In this document: positions 12,501 to 24,500 of the stretch, in pieces
How positions within the stretch are numbered: position 1 is the first letter of the stretch
How the letters are laid out: every line of letters starts with the position of its first letter
Source of the DNA: Cymodocea nodosa
Lineage: Eukaryota; Streptophyta; Magnoliopsida; Alismatales; Cymodoceaceae
Direction of reading: 5' to 3'
Assembly: GCA_036874045.1 (NCBI GenBank)
Contig: CM072342.1
Location: 2,068,501-2,132,500 of the forward strand
DNA length: 64,000 bases
Made by a program: the position numbers and the translations under genes
The notes under the pieces: generated by a model
What the model was told of the DNA's origin: nothing
The model's input: only the letters and a program-made list of their open reading frames with translations
Database searches by the model: none

Positions 12501-15500
12501 AAATTCAAGGATAAGATAAAATAAGCTATGATAAGTATGTAAAAATACCTGGATAAATTTTTTAGACAATTATCATGGATAAAATATCAATTAAATAGAA
12601 ATATAATAGTCTCATACATGAGAAAATCTTAAATCATATACAAATAATTTAAAAAAACTCATAATAACAAATGATTTAAAATTTAGATTACATTTCAATA
12701 AAATTCAGTTTAGAATTGAATATAATCTAAATTATATTTTAATATATTTTAATGAAAATTAGGTTACGTTCAATATATATCAAGTTATATTTTAATAGAA
12801 TCCAAGTTACAATTCATTTTTATTCCTATAATGTAATTAATATCTTTTTAGCAAAATCTCACATGAATTAATTAAAAAAATAGAAAATAAAGTTTATGAG
12901 AATACAAGAGATAGGTAATAGAAGAATATTATTCATAAGCAAACATAATTTTAAAAAAATATCATGATTTTTTAAATACCTTCACCAATTTTTAAACATA
13001 ATTTTTTATTTAATGTTTTTTCTTCTCTCTTCCCTTCTTCTCTTCTTCTTTTCTCTCTTCTCTTTTCTTGTCTATTTTTTTTCACGTATTTCTTTTTCCT
13101 CTCCTCCACCTCCTCTTTTTCTTTAATTTCTTTTTTTTTCTTTTCCTTTCGCATGCTTCACCCCTTCCCTCCTCCTTTGTCATCCTCCCTCCCCACCTTC
13201 CCACCTAAATACCCTAATGGGTTACAATAGTGGAAAGGAGCCTTTAGCAACGCTTTCAATGATCAATGAAGGCCTGAACAGTAGACAACAAATGCATTGG
13301 TGGAGGCTTTGGCAATCAATGACAACTTCAATGTAGAACCCATCTTTGGATTGAACGATTCATCAATCCTACATGAAGAATCGTACAATCCACTATATTA
13401 TCAAAAATACAATAGGTTTTAAGATTGTGCATCTGAAAAATTGAGCTACACTGGCAAAAATATTACCGATTAGGATCAATTTGCATAAAACATGGATACG
13501 CTTGTCCTTGAACATGTATATGTTTAGATGAATTCAACATGAAGCTGAAAAGAAAGTTAGAAGCATCTAACAAATGAAGGAAAAATAATTATGTTTTTAT
13601 TTGTCATAGAAAATAATGGATAAAGATCATGAGGGTAAAAAAGTTTCCTAGGAATTAGCAGCACAAATTGTATTATTCACTTTTTTTCAGCTAAGAATGC
13701 AGCTCGTATGTGTACGGAAATATATAAATGTAGATTGTTTCATAAAAGATATAGAATACAACTTAAATGTGCATTTTATTGTTTGTTATTTTTTACAATA
13801 GCCTGAAATGAGCTGGTAAGGGAGTATCTCCACACACCTCAGACGTTGTGCAGCAACATACTCTGCAGCTGTGAAAGAACGAAAAAGTGCCAAATTTGTA
13901 CGTGTATCAAGTGCTAGTTCAGACATTTTCCTGCATGGCAGAAGGGCAATTCACAACAAAAAAGTGCCAGTCAGCTCAAAAGTTTCATAAGTATTAGTTG
14001 GCCTATAAGTACATAACCATTTCAACTTCAGCAGCAAGTATCAGGTTTGCTTGGCAGCCATACCCATCATTGCAATCAGGATTTAATGAACACATTGATT
14101 CAGAACCAATTGAAACCAAGTGTGCAATTGTCAATTCCTGGAGCTCTGGTAGTATGATTTCAATGATCTAGCAACCAGAAATGAGACAGGATTAATGAAT
14201 ATACATAAAAAAAGGAGATGTTTATGCAATTACACACAAGCATATCCTGGAGATTGACAATGAGAAAAAGAATAATGGCATACTTGGCATCCATATGTAG
14301 ATGAAAGCATATACAGAACATCATCACATTTGCTGGAGATGTCGGGAGAGTGTGCATCATTAAACCACTGAAATCACAACAATATACAAGTGAGTTAAGT
14401 TTAAAATTACTGATATTGTATTAGCATATATGATTTAGAAGCACCACACCTCTGTATATTTTCCCAGCCTTGACGATCTCAAGATATCCAAATTACTAGG
14501 TGATGATAAGATTGGCACAGAGGGAGGTAACTAGAAATGTCAATTCAAAGGAGTTAACTATTGTCAAATAAGGATGAGAAAGATAAAAGAGAATCTCTAT
14601 CCTACACAAAGTTAGTTAATAATTATAGGCAACTATGCTTCTTGCACTACTTGAAAAAATAATAATCAAAGCTAATAAGCCAGGCACATATTTGCACCAT
14701 AGAGCATTTAATTAAGAAGACAAAGAGAAGTGGAATTTACAGGATTTAAACTGATTTTATCAGCAGAAGAGGCACCTGAGATCACAGCATACCTGAAACA
14801 TCATTTATCAAAGTTAGAGGTGATATAAAATATCTGATTTAACAAAATTGTTTGCCAGGAAGTAAAAACACAGGCAGTTTCAGTCATATTTGAAATTGTG
14901 AGGAAGAGAGTATAGATTATGTATAAGTGTGTTATATGGGTAAATGGATATCCACTCACTTAGGTTATTTGTTACTCATATAAATACCCTTGTAATCTCT
15001 TCTTAGATGTATAGCACAAATTATTTCCTCGCTCCATATGGTACTAGAGCCTAGGAAACCCTGGTTTTTTCCTAACTGGCACCCACCACAACCCTCACAG
15101 CCACCAACTCCCCCAACCATTGCTGCTGCACCCTTCTCTTTCTTGTGCTCTAGAGTCTACAGACTTCTTATGTTTGTCTGACTCTCTGCACTCCTTGTCC
15201 AAGTCATTCCGCCATTGTAGTTGCTGTACCTCATGCTACTCAAAGCTACTGTTGATGTCATTAGCCAACTGTTGGCCTGACTTACCAGCATTCTTCGACA
15301 TTGGTCTGTTCCTATAGTCCATTTTATGGGCTGTCTCTTTGTCATCCACTGCCACCGAATGACCCAACAATGGTCCTCACACATATGTCATCACTGCTCA
15401 GACTTGTTGACAACTAAGTTCTTCTCCTACTACCTCCAAGCACCTTGGGGGTTTCATCAACTGCTCGTCCTTGCACCAGCCTCACTCTTCCTCTTGCCCA

Positions 15501-18500
15501 GTACCTGTGTTACTGCATTATTTCTGCATTGCTCAATTTCTGTGCCAATTTCAGAAATTTTTTTTTAGATTTTTAGCCTTTTCAGATAGATCAGATTAGT
15601 TTCCATAGATTTCTCAGACTGTTTATTTCTGGTCCTCATGGCTGCTAGAGATTTGCTTAAAAAAAACCTTAGTGGTACTTCTAAAAAGCAAAATGGAAAT
15701 AATTATTTACTTTGGTCCAAAAGTTTTTAGACTTTTATTATTGCACATAGAAAAGTTAATCTTACACATTCTCCACTTGATGTGAAGGATAGTGACTATG
15801 AAGAATGGTATGCCAATGATTCAGCCATTGTTACATGACTAGAAAATGGTATGAAACCATATGTTACTAGGGGTGTTATGTTGTTAAGGCCAACAAAAAA
15901 AAACTTGGGATACACTTCAAAGAATATATGAACATGAGAAAAATATCCCCAAAATTTTAAGATCTATGAGAGGATCTTTACTTTGTATATGGGAGATAAA
16001 ACAATCAAAGAGCACTTTGCCACATTGCGTGCTTTAGTAGAGGAGCTAAAGGTCTATCAACCATTGAATTTTTATTTAGCCACTATAAGGTGTTATCAAA
16101 ATGAGCTTGCTATGGCAACCTACTTGTCAAGCTTGACTCCAAAATTCTCATCTTAGGTGTGAAGATAGATACTTGGGGTAGACTTTATGTCAGATGTAGA
16201 GACATTTTCTCATGTACTTTGGGCTTCAACAAGCATGGAGGCTCATATAGGTGACCACTCTGCCATGGTCGCCACTAAGGGTTGCTATCATGGCCAAGGA
16301 TGGGGAGGAGGCCATGCAATGTGTGTTGATAGTTAAGGACACAAGCCATGTGAGCATCATGGACACATCAACCACAAATCTAACAAGTACTAGGAGAAAT
16401 TTGGCAAGCTACAAATTTAACCACTACAACTATTGTTTTTACTTTAAGTATGGGTAGTGCTATAGTAGTTAAGGAAGAAAGTTCCTAGATTATAAACTCT
16501 AGAGTCTTTACTCATATGTTAGGTACACAAGACCCATGTACTCATTTATATTCCACACCCAAATCTAGTTCAGTTACTATAGTTGATGGCTATCCCTATT
16601 TTGTATCTAATGGAGTTATTCAAACCTCTTCACATCAAATTAGATGGAGTTTTTTACATACCTGATTGTCCCATGAATCTACTTTATATTAGTACCATTA
16701 TTAGCCAATTGATGTGTTCAATAATCTTCTATCCTTTTCATTGTACTTTTTAGGAGCTATGGATGAGAAAGAGGATAGGTTTGGATCATAAAATTAGAGA
16801 TAGACTTTACTTATTTGAGACAAGATTTTGTAGGGGTCAATAGATCACAAATTTACTTCTATTTATTGTACTATATTGAAAGTAATTTGGCGACATGGAG
16901 AAGCAAAAAGTAGAATGTTATTTCCAAATCTAATGTTGAAGTTGAATATAGGTCTATGTCTGAAATTACAAGTGAACTAATGTGGATAAAAAATCTTTGG
17001 ATAGAACTATAATTACCAATCCAAGTCCCTATAAAGATGTATTGTGACAATTAAGACACCATCTATATTGTTTAGACACTACTTTTCATAAACAAACAAA
17101 ATACATTGAAATAAATTATCATTATGTTCATGGCTTGGTGATTAAAAGAATCGTATCTACTCTTTGCACTAAGTCATCAAAAGAAATTGTTGATATCTTT
17201 ACTAAAGGACTTAGTATAGGAGTGTTTGAATATCCATATGACAAGTTGGGCATAATTGATATATTCACTCCAACTCAAGGAGTGTTGAGTAAAAGGGGTA
17301 ATTTGGTAAATTTCAATGTAACTGCAATATACCATGTATTATCTTTTATTATAATAAAAAAGAAAGAGTTGATGCACAATGTGACTTCTATTTCTCCTCT
17401 TCTCCTCCCATTCTCCTTCGCCAATGCTTGACTTTCCACTATTACAAAGGATATGGTTAAGTCTAAGTTTTTCTTAGGCATTTAATTTCCATACTCAAAT
17501 GAATAATTACAGGAGAGAGGGTTTGTGCACACTAAGAAGTAAGAGAAAATTTTGAAAAGGAAAGTGATGGAAAGTATTTGGTAAATTCTAGATGTTTGTG
17601 CACACCAAAAAGTGAGATAAAATCAGTCACTTTCTATCATATATAAGCACAAACTTTCTACAAAAAGTTTTCTTTTTTCTGATCTTTTTGCCTTCAACCA
17701 GCAAAAAAGTCATAAAAACCCACAAGAAAGTCAAGCAATCCTCTTCTCATGCTCACCACCGTCATTTCTGTAAGTGTTGCTGGTTCTTCGACACAAACAC
17801 AAGTTCCACTAGTGCCTGGTTGACATTCTTCACCTCTTAGAAAGTTGTGGAAACATTTTTCTCCCCTCCCATAAGCACTGTCAGTTCTTCAACGCACCCT
17901 TTCACAATGCTTTTCCCAATTCTTCAATGCACCCTTTTGTAGTTCTTCCACCGATTCTTCAATACACCCTTTCACCTATTTACCACGATCCATGATCATC
18001 CACCTTCTGCATCTTCCTTTTGTTTTGTTTTTTTTTGTGTTTCAAAGAATGCCACAATAGTAATCATTGGTTGCTCGCATATAACAATAAAAGGTTGCTC
18101 GCATTCTTTTTGGTTGCTCTTATGCAATTCATTTTTTGTTTTAGGTGGTTAACCCTACATAATGGAAATAAAACGCTAAAATAGAATATGGAGTGATACC
18201 ATTTATAGTTGATCCCATTATCTGATAATTGGATTTGGAAAAAAAATCCATTCTATTCTGAAGAATTACAGACATACTGTAGTAGATCTTTATTTCTTTG
18301 CAAATTTCCTTCTTTTCCGTCTCATTCTGTTTCTCAACTCATATGCAAGACTATTGATAATGATGTATGGTTTGTTAATGATAGTTTTTTATATTAATTG
18401 GTTGTTAAGTATATGTTTGATTTTTAGAGTATTGCTGATTTTTCCTATGAATCTAGAAGCACATGTTTATAGAGATGCTTGTATGTATGTTGCTTGCCTA

Positions 18501-21500
18501 CTTGCACACACACATGCTTACTTGCCCAAATGCAGCATGAATGCATGTCCATACTTGTATTTATGTGTTAGTGATAATCTTGTGGATTGCATGGGTTGTA
18601 TTTTATATCAATTAGTTGCAGTATCTAGTACAATAATAGTATTAGTTATGTCATAGTATGATTAAGCATTTTTGTGGTCCTGTTTTTGCATTTGTTTTGC
18701 TCGTGCATTATTAATATTGGAGTTGCCAAATATTTGCTGTTGCATGACATTGTGTATATTTTTAGTCTTCACCAATATCTGTTTACACTGTGTCCACTTT
18801 TCATTCTAGACAAGTTTGTATTGTGTGTTAGATGTCTGTAAAATACACCTGAGAATCAAAACTGTTAAACGGCTCTTGTCAATCTAGATGAATAGCTAGT
18901 AGTTTCTTGGAGTTTTCATTCCTTTATTTGGACTGTGAAACTTGAATTTATATAGTTGAATTATCAATTAAATTCAAAAGATAAGTAAACTTCTATTTCG
19001 AACTTCTGTGGGATAAAATCTGATGTCATGAATATTGAAACATTCTTCTGATTTTTAAGTATGTCTCATACTCACCTTTCATACCAAGTTTTCTCTTTAA
19101 ATACTTTTCATAACAAGATGCATTTGCAAATATTATTAGACAGAGATCTTGATGCAAGTTTCTTTTTACACATTTACTGCGCCTTATGTTTAAATTCAAA
19201 ACTTTCAAGTATCCAAGTAGTAGTCAGCTGTAGTTTTTTATTCTTTTTGGAAATTATTGTCATAATGATGTCCAGTGAGTTTTAAATCTTAGTATAAATT
19301 TTTTTAAATGTCACAAATAAATTAATTATAAAGTCTTAAGTGGAATTGTTGTCAATAATTCATGTTATATATAATTATCAAGTGAATTCACCCGACAATT
19401 TCAATCTGGTGAAAATGTATTTTGTTGAAGTATCCGGTAGACTAATTTTGTTGATTATTAAAGAAAATAATGACTCATCATTTGTTATTGTTCTTCAAAG
19501 ATTACTAACCTCAATAATGTGTATTTGTTTATAACTACTTGTTTATGATGCATGTTAGATGTAAAAATCAGATATGTCACAAATAAATTAATTATGAAGT
19601 ATATTATGTATTGCTTAGGAACATATTTATATTATGATTGGATTATTTGTATAATGTTTTGAAATATTTATGAGATATATGTTGTTTTGAAATATGTATT
19701 TTGTTATCTTGTTATTTCTTGTATGATATTAGAACAAGTTTTTAGTTAATCATGTCTATTACAATTATTAGAAGGTGTGGAGGACAAAGCTATACAAGTT
19801 GAAGTTATAATGTTTTGATGCTTGTAAAGAACATGTGTCAATCATGGTTGAGGTTTTATTTAAGTTGATGTAAAGAACTTGTTAGCAGATTATGTATGTT
19901 ATGTGATAAACTCTTATGTTGTTATATGTGATGTGATAAACTCTTATATTGTTGGTTGATATGATAAACTCTTATGTTGATATTTGATATGATAAATTTT
20001 TATGTTGTTGATTGATATGATAAACTCTTATGTTGATTGATACAATAAACTCTTATGTTTGATATAATAAACTTTTATGTTGGTTGATACAATAAACTCT
20101 TATGTTGATATTTGATATGATAAATTTTTATGTTGTTGATTGATATGATAAACGTTTATGTTGATGTTTGATATGATAAACTTTTATGTTGTTGATGTGA
20201 TGTGATAATATTATTTTTATAAGTTATGATAAATTCTTACTAATCAAATAATATACGTGATGATGTTTTTATAGGTGATATTTTTTGCAAATGAATTCAA
20301 ATGAAAGCAACCACTAGTTGAAACTACTATTAGAAGAAGAAGAGGAAAAAGCGAAAGAAAATGATGTGTATGAAATTTTTTTAGTACAATTGCATATCAT
20401 TCTAGTGTTAATTCAACGATTACTAATTGCTTCTACAACAAAGAATGGTAAGATTATGTTAAAAGATTATTAGAGCTAAATTTACCAAATTAAGCATATA
20501 ATTGTAGGAAAATATATCATATGAGTCAACCTATATTCCTACAATTTTGTGACCTATTGAGAAAGGAGGAAGTAGTATGTGATAGTAATAACATTACCGT
20601 GGAAGAGAAATTGACATTATTTTTTGTAATAATTGAACAAAATCAAAGATATAGAATAATATGAGAAAATTTTCATTGTTCAAGTTACATTATTAGTCAT
20701 CTATTCAATGAGATGTTGAATGATATACTTCATTTAAGTCAAATACTTCTAGCTAAACATTCCTCATCAACACAAATAAATTTGTAATAATGCAAATGTC
20801 TTCCCATACTTCAAAATAAACTACTATCACTATTTTTTTTGTTTTTTACAATATTGATCTTATATTATATAATACTTCTCTTATATTTCTTAATAAGATT
20901 GTATTTGTGCAATAAATGATACATATATAAAAGTAACCATTTATGGAAAAAAACAGCAAAATTTAGTAACAGAAAAGGTGAATTACCACAAAATGTATTG
21001 ATAGTTTATAATTTTGATATGAAATTTATTTATATTCTTACTAAATAAGAAGGATCTATTGTTGATGTTAAAATACTTCAAGATGTAATATCTTAGCCTA
21101 ATGAACTTCAAATTCCACCTAGTAAGTATTTTTGAAAAAATTCAAACATAATTTAAATTAATAGTTGTTTTAATGTAGATAAATTTTACTCAATAAATGT
21201 TAATTTCCAAGTCAACTAAAATTTATCTGTCCATTTAGAGGTATTAGATATTATTTATCTGATTATGATATGTCTCGACTTCTAACAAATGCCATAGAAA
21301 ATTTCAATTACAAGCATTCACAATTAAAGACAATGATCAAACATACATTTGGTGTTATAAAACATTATTTTGTAATTTTATGTGGTTATATGTCATTTTT
21401 ATATGAGACTCAGGTAAAAATTATGCATGCATACTTTCTACTTCATAATTTTATTTGTAAAGTAGATAAAAAAAATTTACTTGAAGATCTTTAAGATGAG

Positions 21501-24500
21501 TTGAAAGAATTTGAAGGTCTTGGTCATGAACAAACTTATGAAAGTATAGATGGAGAAATTGAAAGAGCAACTACATTTGGATTAAGTCAACAACAGAAAA
21601 AAGAAATAACTGATAAAATACGTAACCAAATGATATTATCTATGTGGGAAAAACATAATGTATGATGTATTATCATAAGAATGTATTCATTATTAACTTA
21701 TAGATTTTTTCATAAACTTGTCAAAAGTATAAACATTTTTATGTTATTCAATTCATATTCTATTACTTTTGTTACTTTTTATTGCTTTCTAAACTGTGCA
21801 CAAATACCTATATTTTCTACTAATTTTCTATTACTTTCTGTAACTTACTTTTTCATCACTTTCTATAACCTTCCAACACTTTTTTTCTATTACTTTCTAG
21901 ATGCACAAACAAACTCTTAATCTTAACTTAAAAGAAGTATGTATTTAACTTGCTACAAAAGACAAGACTTTTAGGTTACAAGAACATGCAAGTTGATCTC
22001 AATCCTTCTTTTTAGGATAGCTCTTCTGAATGTTTAGAAAATCCACATCAATATAGAAGAATAGTTGGGAAATTGATCTATTTTCCTGTTATCCAACTAA
22101 ATATAACTTACGTAATAAATTTACTCATTTAGTTCATGTATAAGCCTAGGGAAAATCATTAGTAAGAGGTTCTTTGTATTTTGGCATATGTAAAGAAAGC
22201 TCCTATTAAGGGACTAAGTATTGAGGCAGACTCAAACTTTGGATATATACATGATAACACTAAGTCCACCTCACATTTCTATATTTATGTTAAAAGAAAT
22301 TTAGTTACATGGTGAAACAAGAAATAGAATGTGGTTTCAAGATCTAGTGTTGAAATAAAATATCAATCTATGATTCAAATTGCTTGCAAAATGAGGTTTC
22401 AAGTCACTTTTACAAAAACTAGGTTTTACTACTCAAACTCCTATGTTTATGTACTATGATAACAAGACAACGATCTTTATTGTTAATAATCTTACATTCC
22501 ATGAAATGATTAAACATATATTGAAGTTGATTATCATTTTGTTCACAACATAGTGTTGAAAGGTGTGATAACCACTCCTTACATGAAGTCTTCATGACAA
22601 GTTACAAATATTTTCACAAAAGGTTTAAGTTGTTGTTTTAAGAATTTATGCAACAAACTAGGTATAATAGATATATACATTCAGCTTGAGGGGGAGTGTG
22701 AGAAAGAGAGTATAAATTATGTACAAGTATGTTATATAAGTAAATGGTTATTCGCTTACCTAAGATATTTGTTACTCATATAAATACCCTTATAATCTCT
22801 TCTTTGATGTATAACACAAATCATTTCCTCTCTCTACAGAAATTATTCATATATAGCCTCTCTTAAATGTAATCCCAAGAGGAGCAGTCAATATATTGCA
22901 AATGTTATAGAGAATAAAGAATCTTATGGCTACAATTATAGATAAAAACAACAAAAATAATTCAAGTTATAATTGTAAGGTTGGCAATATAAAACATTTT
23001 CTTCTATGTATTTCTATTTATTGTTAAATCTTTAGTTAAATTACATAAATTTAAATTTTTTCTTATAATTCCTAACCAAGTAGTTTTAAAGTTACCTATA
23101 TTTCTTTTATTTTTTTCTATACAAACTAATTTTTCTCTCTTAACTGGTACATTCCTTAGGTTTTTAAAGATTTGACCAAACCATTTAAGTCAATTTTTTC
23201 TAATCTTCAATTGCTGAAACTTCCATTCTATTCTTAATAAAATCATTTTTTAGTTTATCCCTTGTAATATTATCACTCATCCAAGTATACACATTTCAAA
23301 TTCAGCAACACTAACTTTTTTACATATAGTCATACTTTATAGCTCAACAATTTAAATCACAAAGTATAGTTGAGCCAATAGTAATTTTATAGAATTTTCT
23401 TTTTAAACCTGAATTAACAGACAGGTAAACAAAATAAAATGAAAATTCATTTTTACCAGTGTTAGTGCCAAATAGAGTCTATTTCTATATACTTCCTATG
23501 CGAAAGTGGAAGGACTAGGACATATCTCAAAAATAAACATAAAAAAATCATCAAGAATCACCTGTTACCTCTTCCATTTGAGATGGTTTTAGTGAAATCT
23601 GAGCCATGTTTATATTCATAAATAAAAATATCAATGCCAATACAATGTGAACTTAAAAATGGAGAAGCATACACTAGCATAATGTCTTCAACTGTAGCTG
23701 CAATTGGAGATACAACTTCAACTGTTCCAATATCACACATTACCCTGTAAAAAAATTTGTTCAGGAAATTGTCATTTGTTTCCAACAAGGTATTTTATAT
23801 TGATATATTCAGAAAAAACACAGGCCCAACAATAGGGCACCTATTAAAAATGGCAGGTGACGTAAAATACAAAATTCCAACCAGTCTCAAAGATATCATG
23901 TACCCAAATAACCAATATCATACAGAGAAGATGAAATTAAGAATAGAGCTTAATTCCAATCGTATTTTGTGGAGTTTACCGATCAAAGAAGTGGATTTCC
24001 CATTGACTGTACTTTGTTGTCTAAGAGCACATTAAGTTGCTGCAAATGAAAAGGCTTTTTACTTAGTAGGATTTGGTGGAAATATTATAATTTCAAACCT
24101 TGTAACGTTTCAAGACACAGGCTAAAATTTCAAGCATTGACCTCAAACCATGACCAGCCTTCACCATTTAGAATTTCATTCAGTTAAAACCGGTGTTTTC
24201 AACCTGGTCTGTACGGGTCTGACCATGGACCAGTGATCCAAGCAGTCCTTTACCAGTCCTTTCATCTGGTTGAACTGGTTTGACTGATTTTCAAATGAGA
24301 CCAGACAGGAAAATTGTTCAATGTCTGCTCCAAAAAATTCACTGAGACTACTTGAGAACACTAGCCTCCAATGGTACTTTTAAAATTGTGAATAATGAGT
24401 GCAAAACGTTCTTATCATATAAGTGTGTAAATCTTGTTCCCAATTCCAATATGAATCTACTCTAACATTCTTCCTCAATTGTGTTCTTTTTTAAGTCATA

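Larger units (their letters stand above)
14897..22838 (+). mobile_element. Ty1/copia LTR retrotransposon in FAAH intron 10 (old, broken)
   Basis: Direct LTRs at 14,897-15,036 and 22,697-22,838 both begin TGTGAG.AAGAGAG. The 5-base target duplication GAAAT is seen on both sides (14,892-14,896 and 22,839-22,843). After the 5' LTR comes a tRNA-Met-type primer site TGGTACTAGAGCC, and before the 3' LTR a purine tract TTGAGGGGGAG. Recognisable parts are a copia gag start near 15,638, a protease-like stretch near 16,550, and RNase H fragments near 16,850-17,280 and 22,000-22,680. The LTRs differ at about 13% of sites by hand count, so this is an old insertion. It is heavily broken (well over ten breaks) and holds a PIF/Harbinger element. 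Confidence 0.85.

Noticed and set aside
12972-13154. Lys/Glu-rich 60-codon frame
   Set aside because: Translation of a polypyrimidine tract in a FAAH intron.
19900-20210. Repeat array considered as a CRISPR or origin iteron cluster
   Set aside because: Unit length varies, there are no spacers, and it lies inside a DNA transposon.
23558-23672. Read-through of FAAH exon 10 as a longer coding exon
   Set aside because: Exon 11 (14,741-14,792) supplies the expected continuation YAVISGASSADK in frame, so the open sequence after 23,673 is intron.
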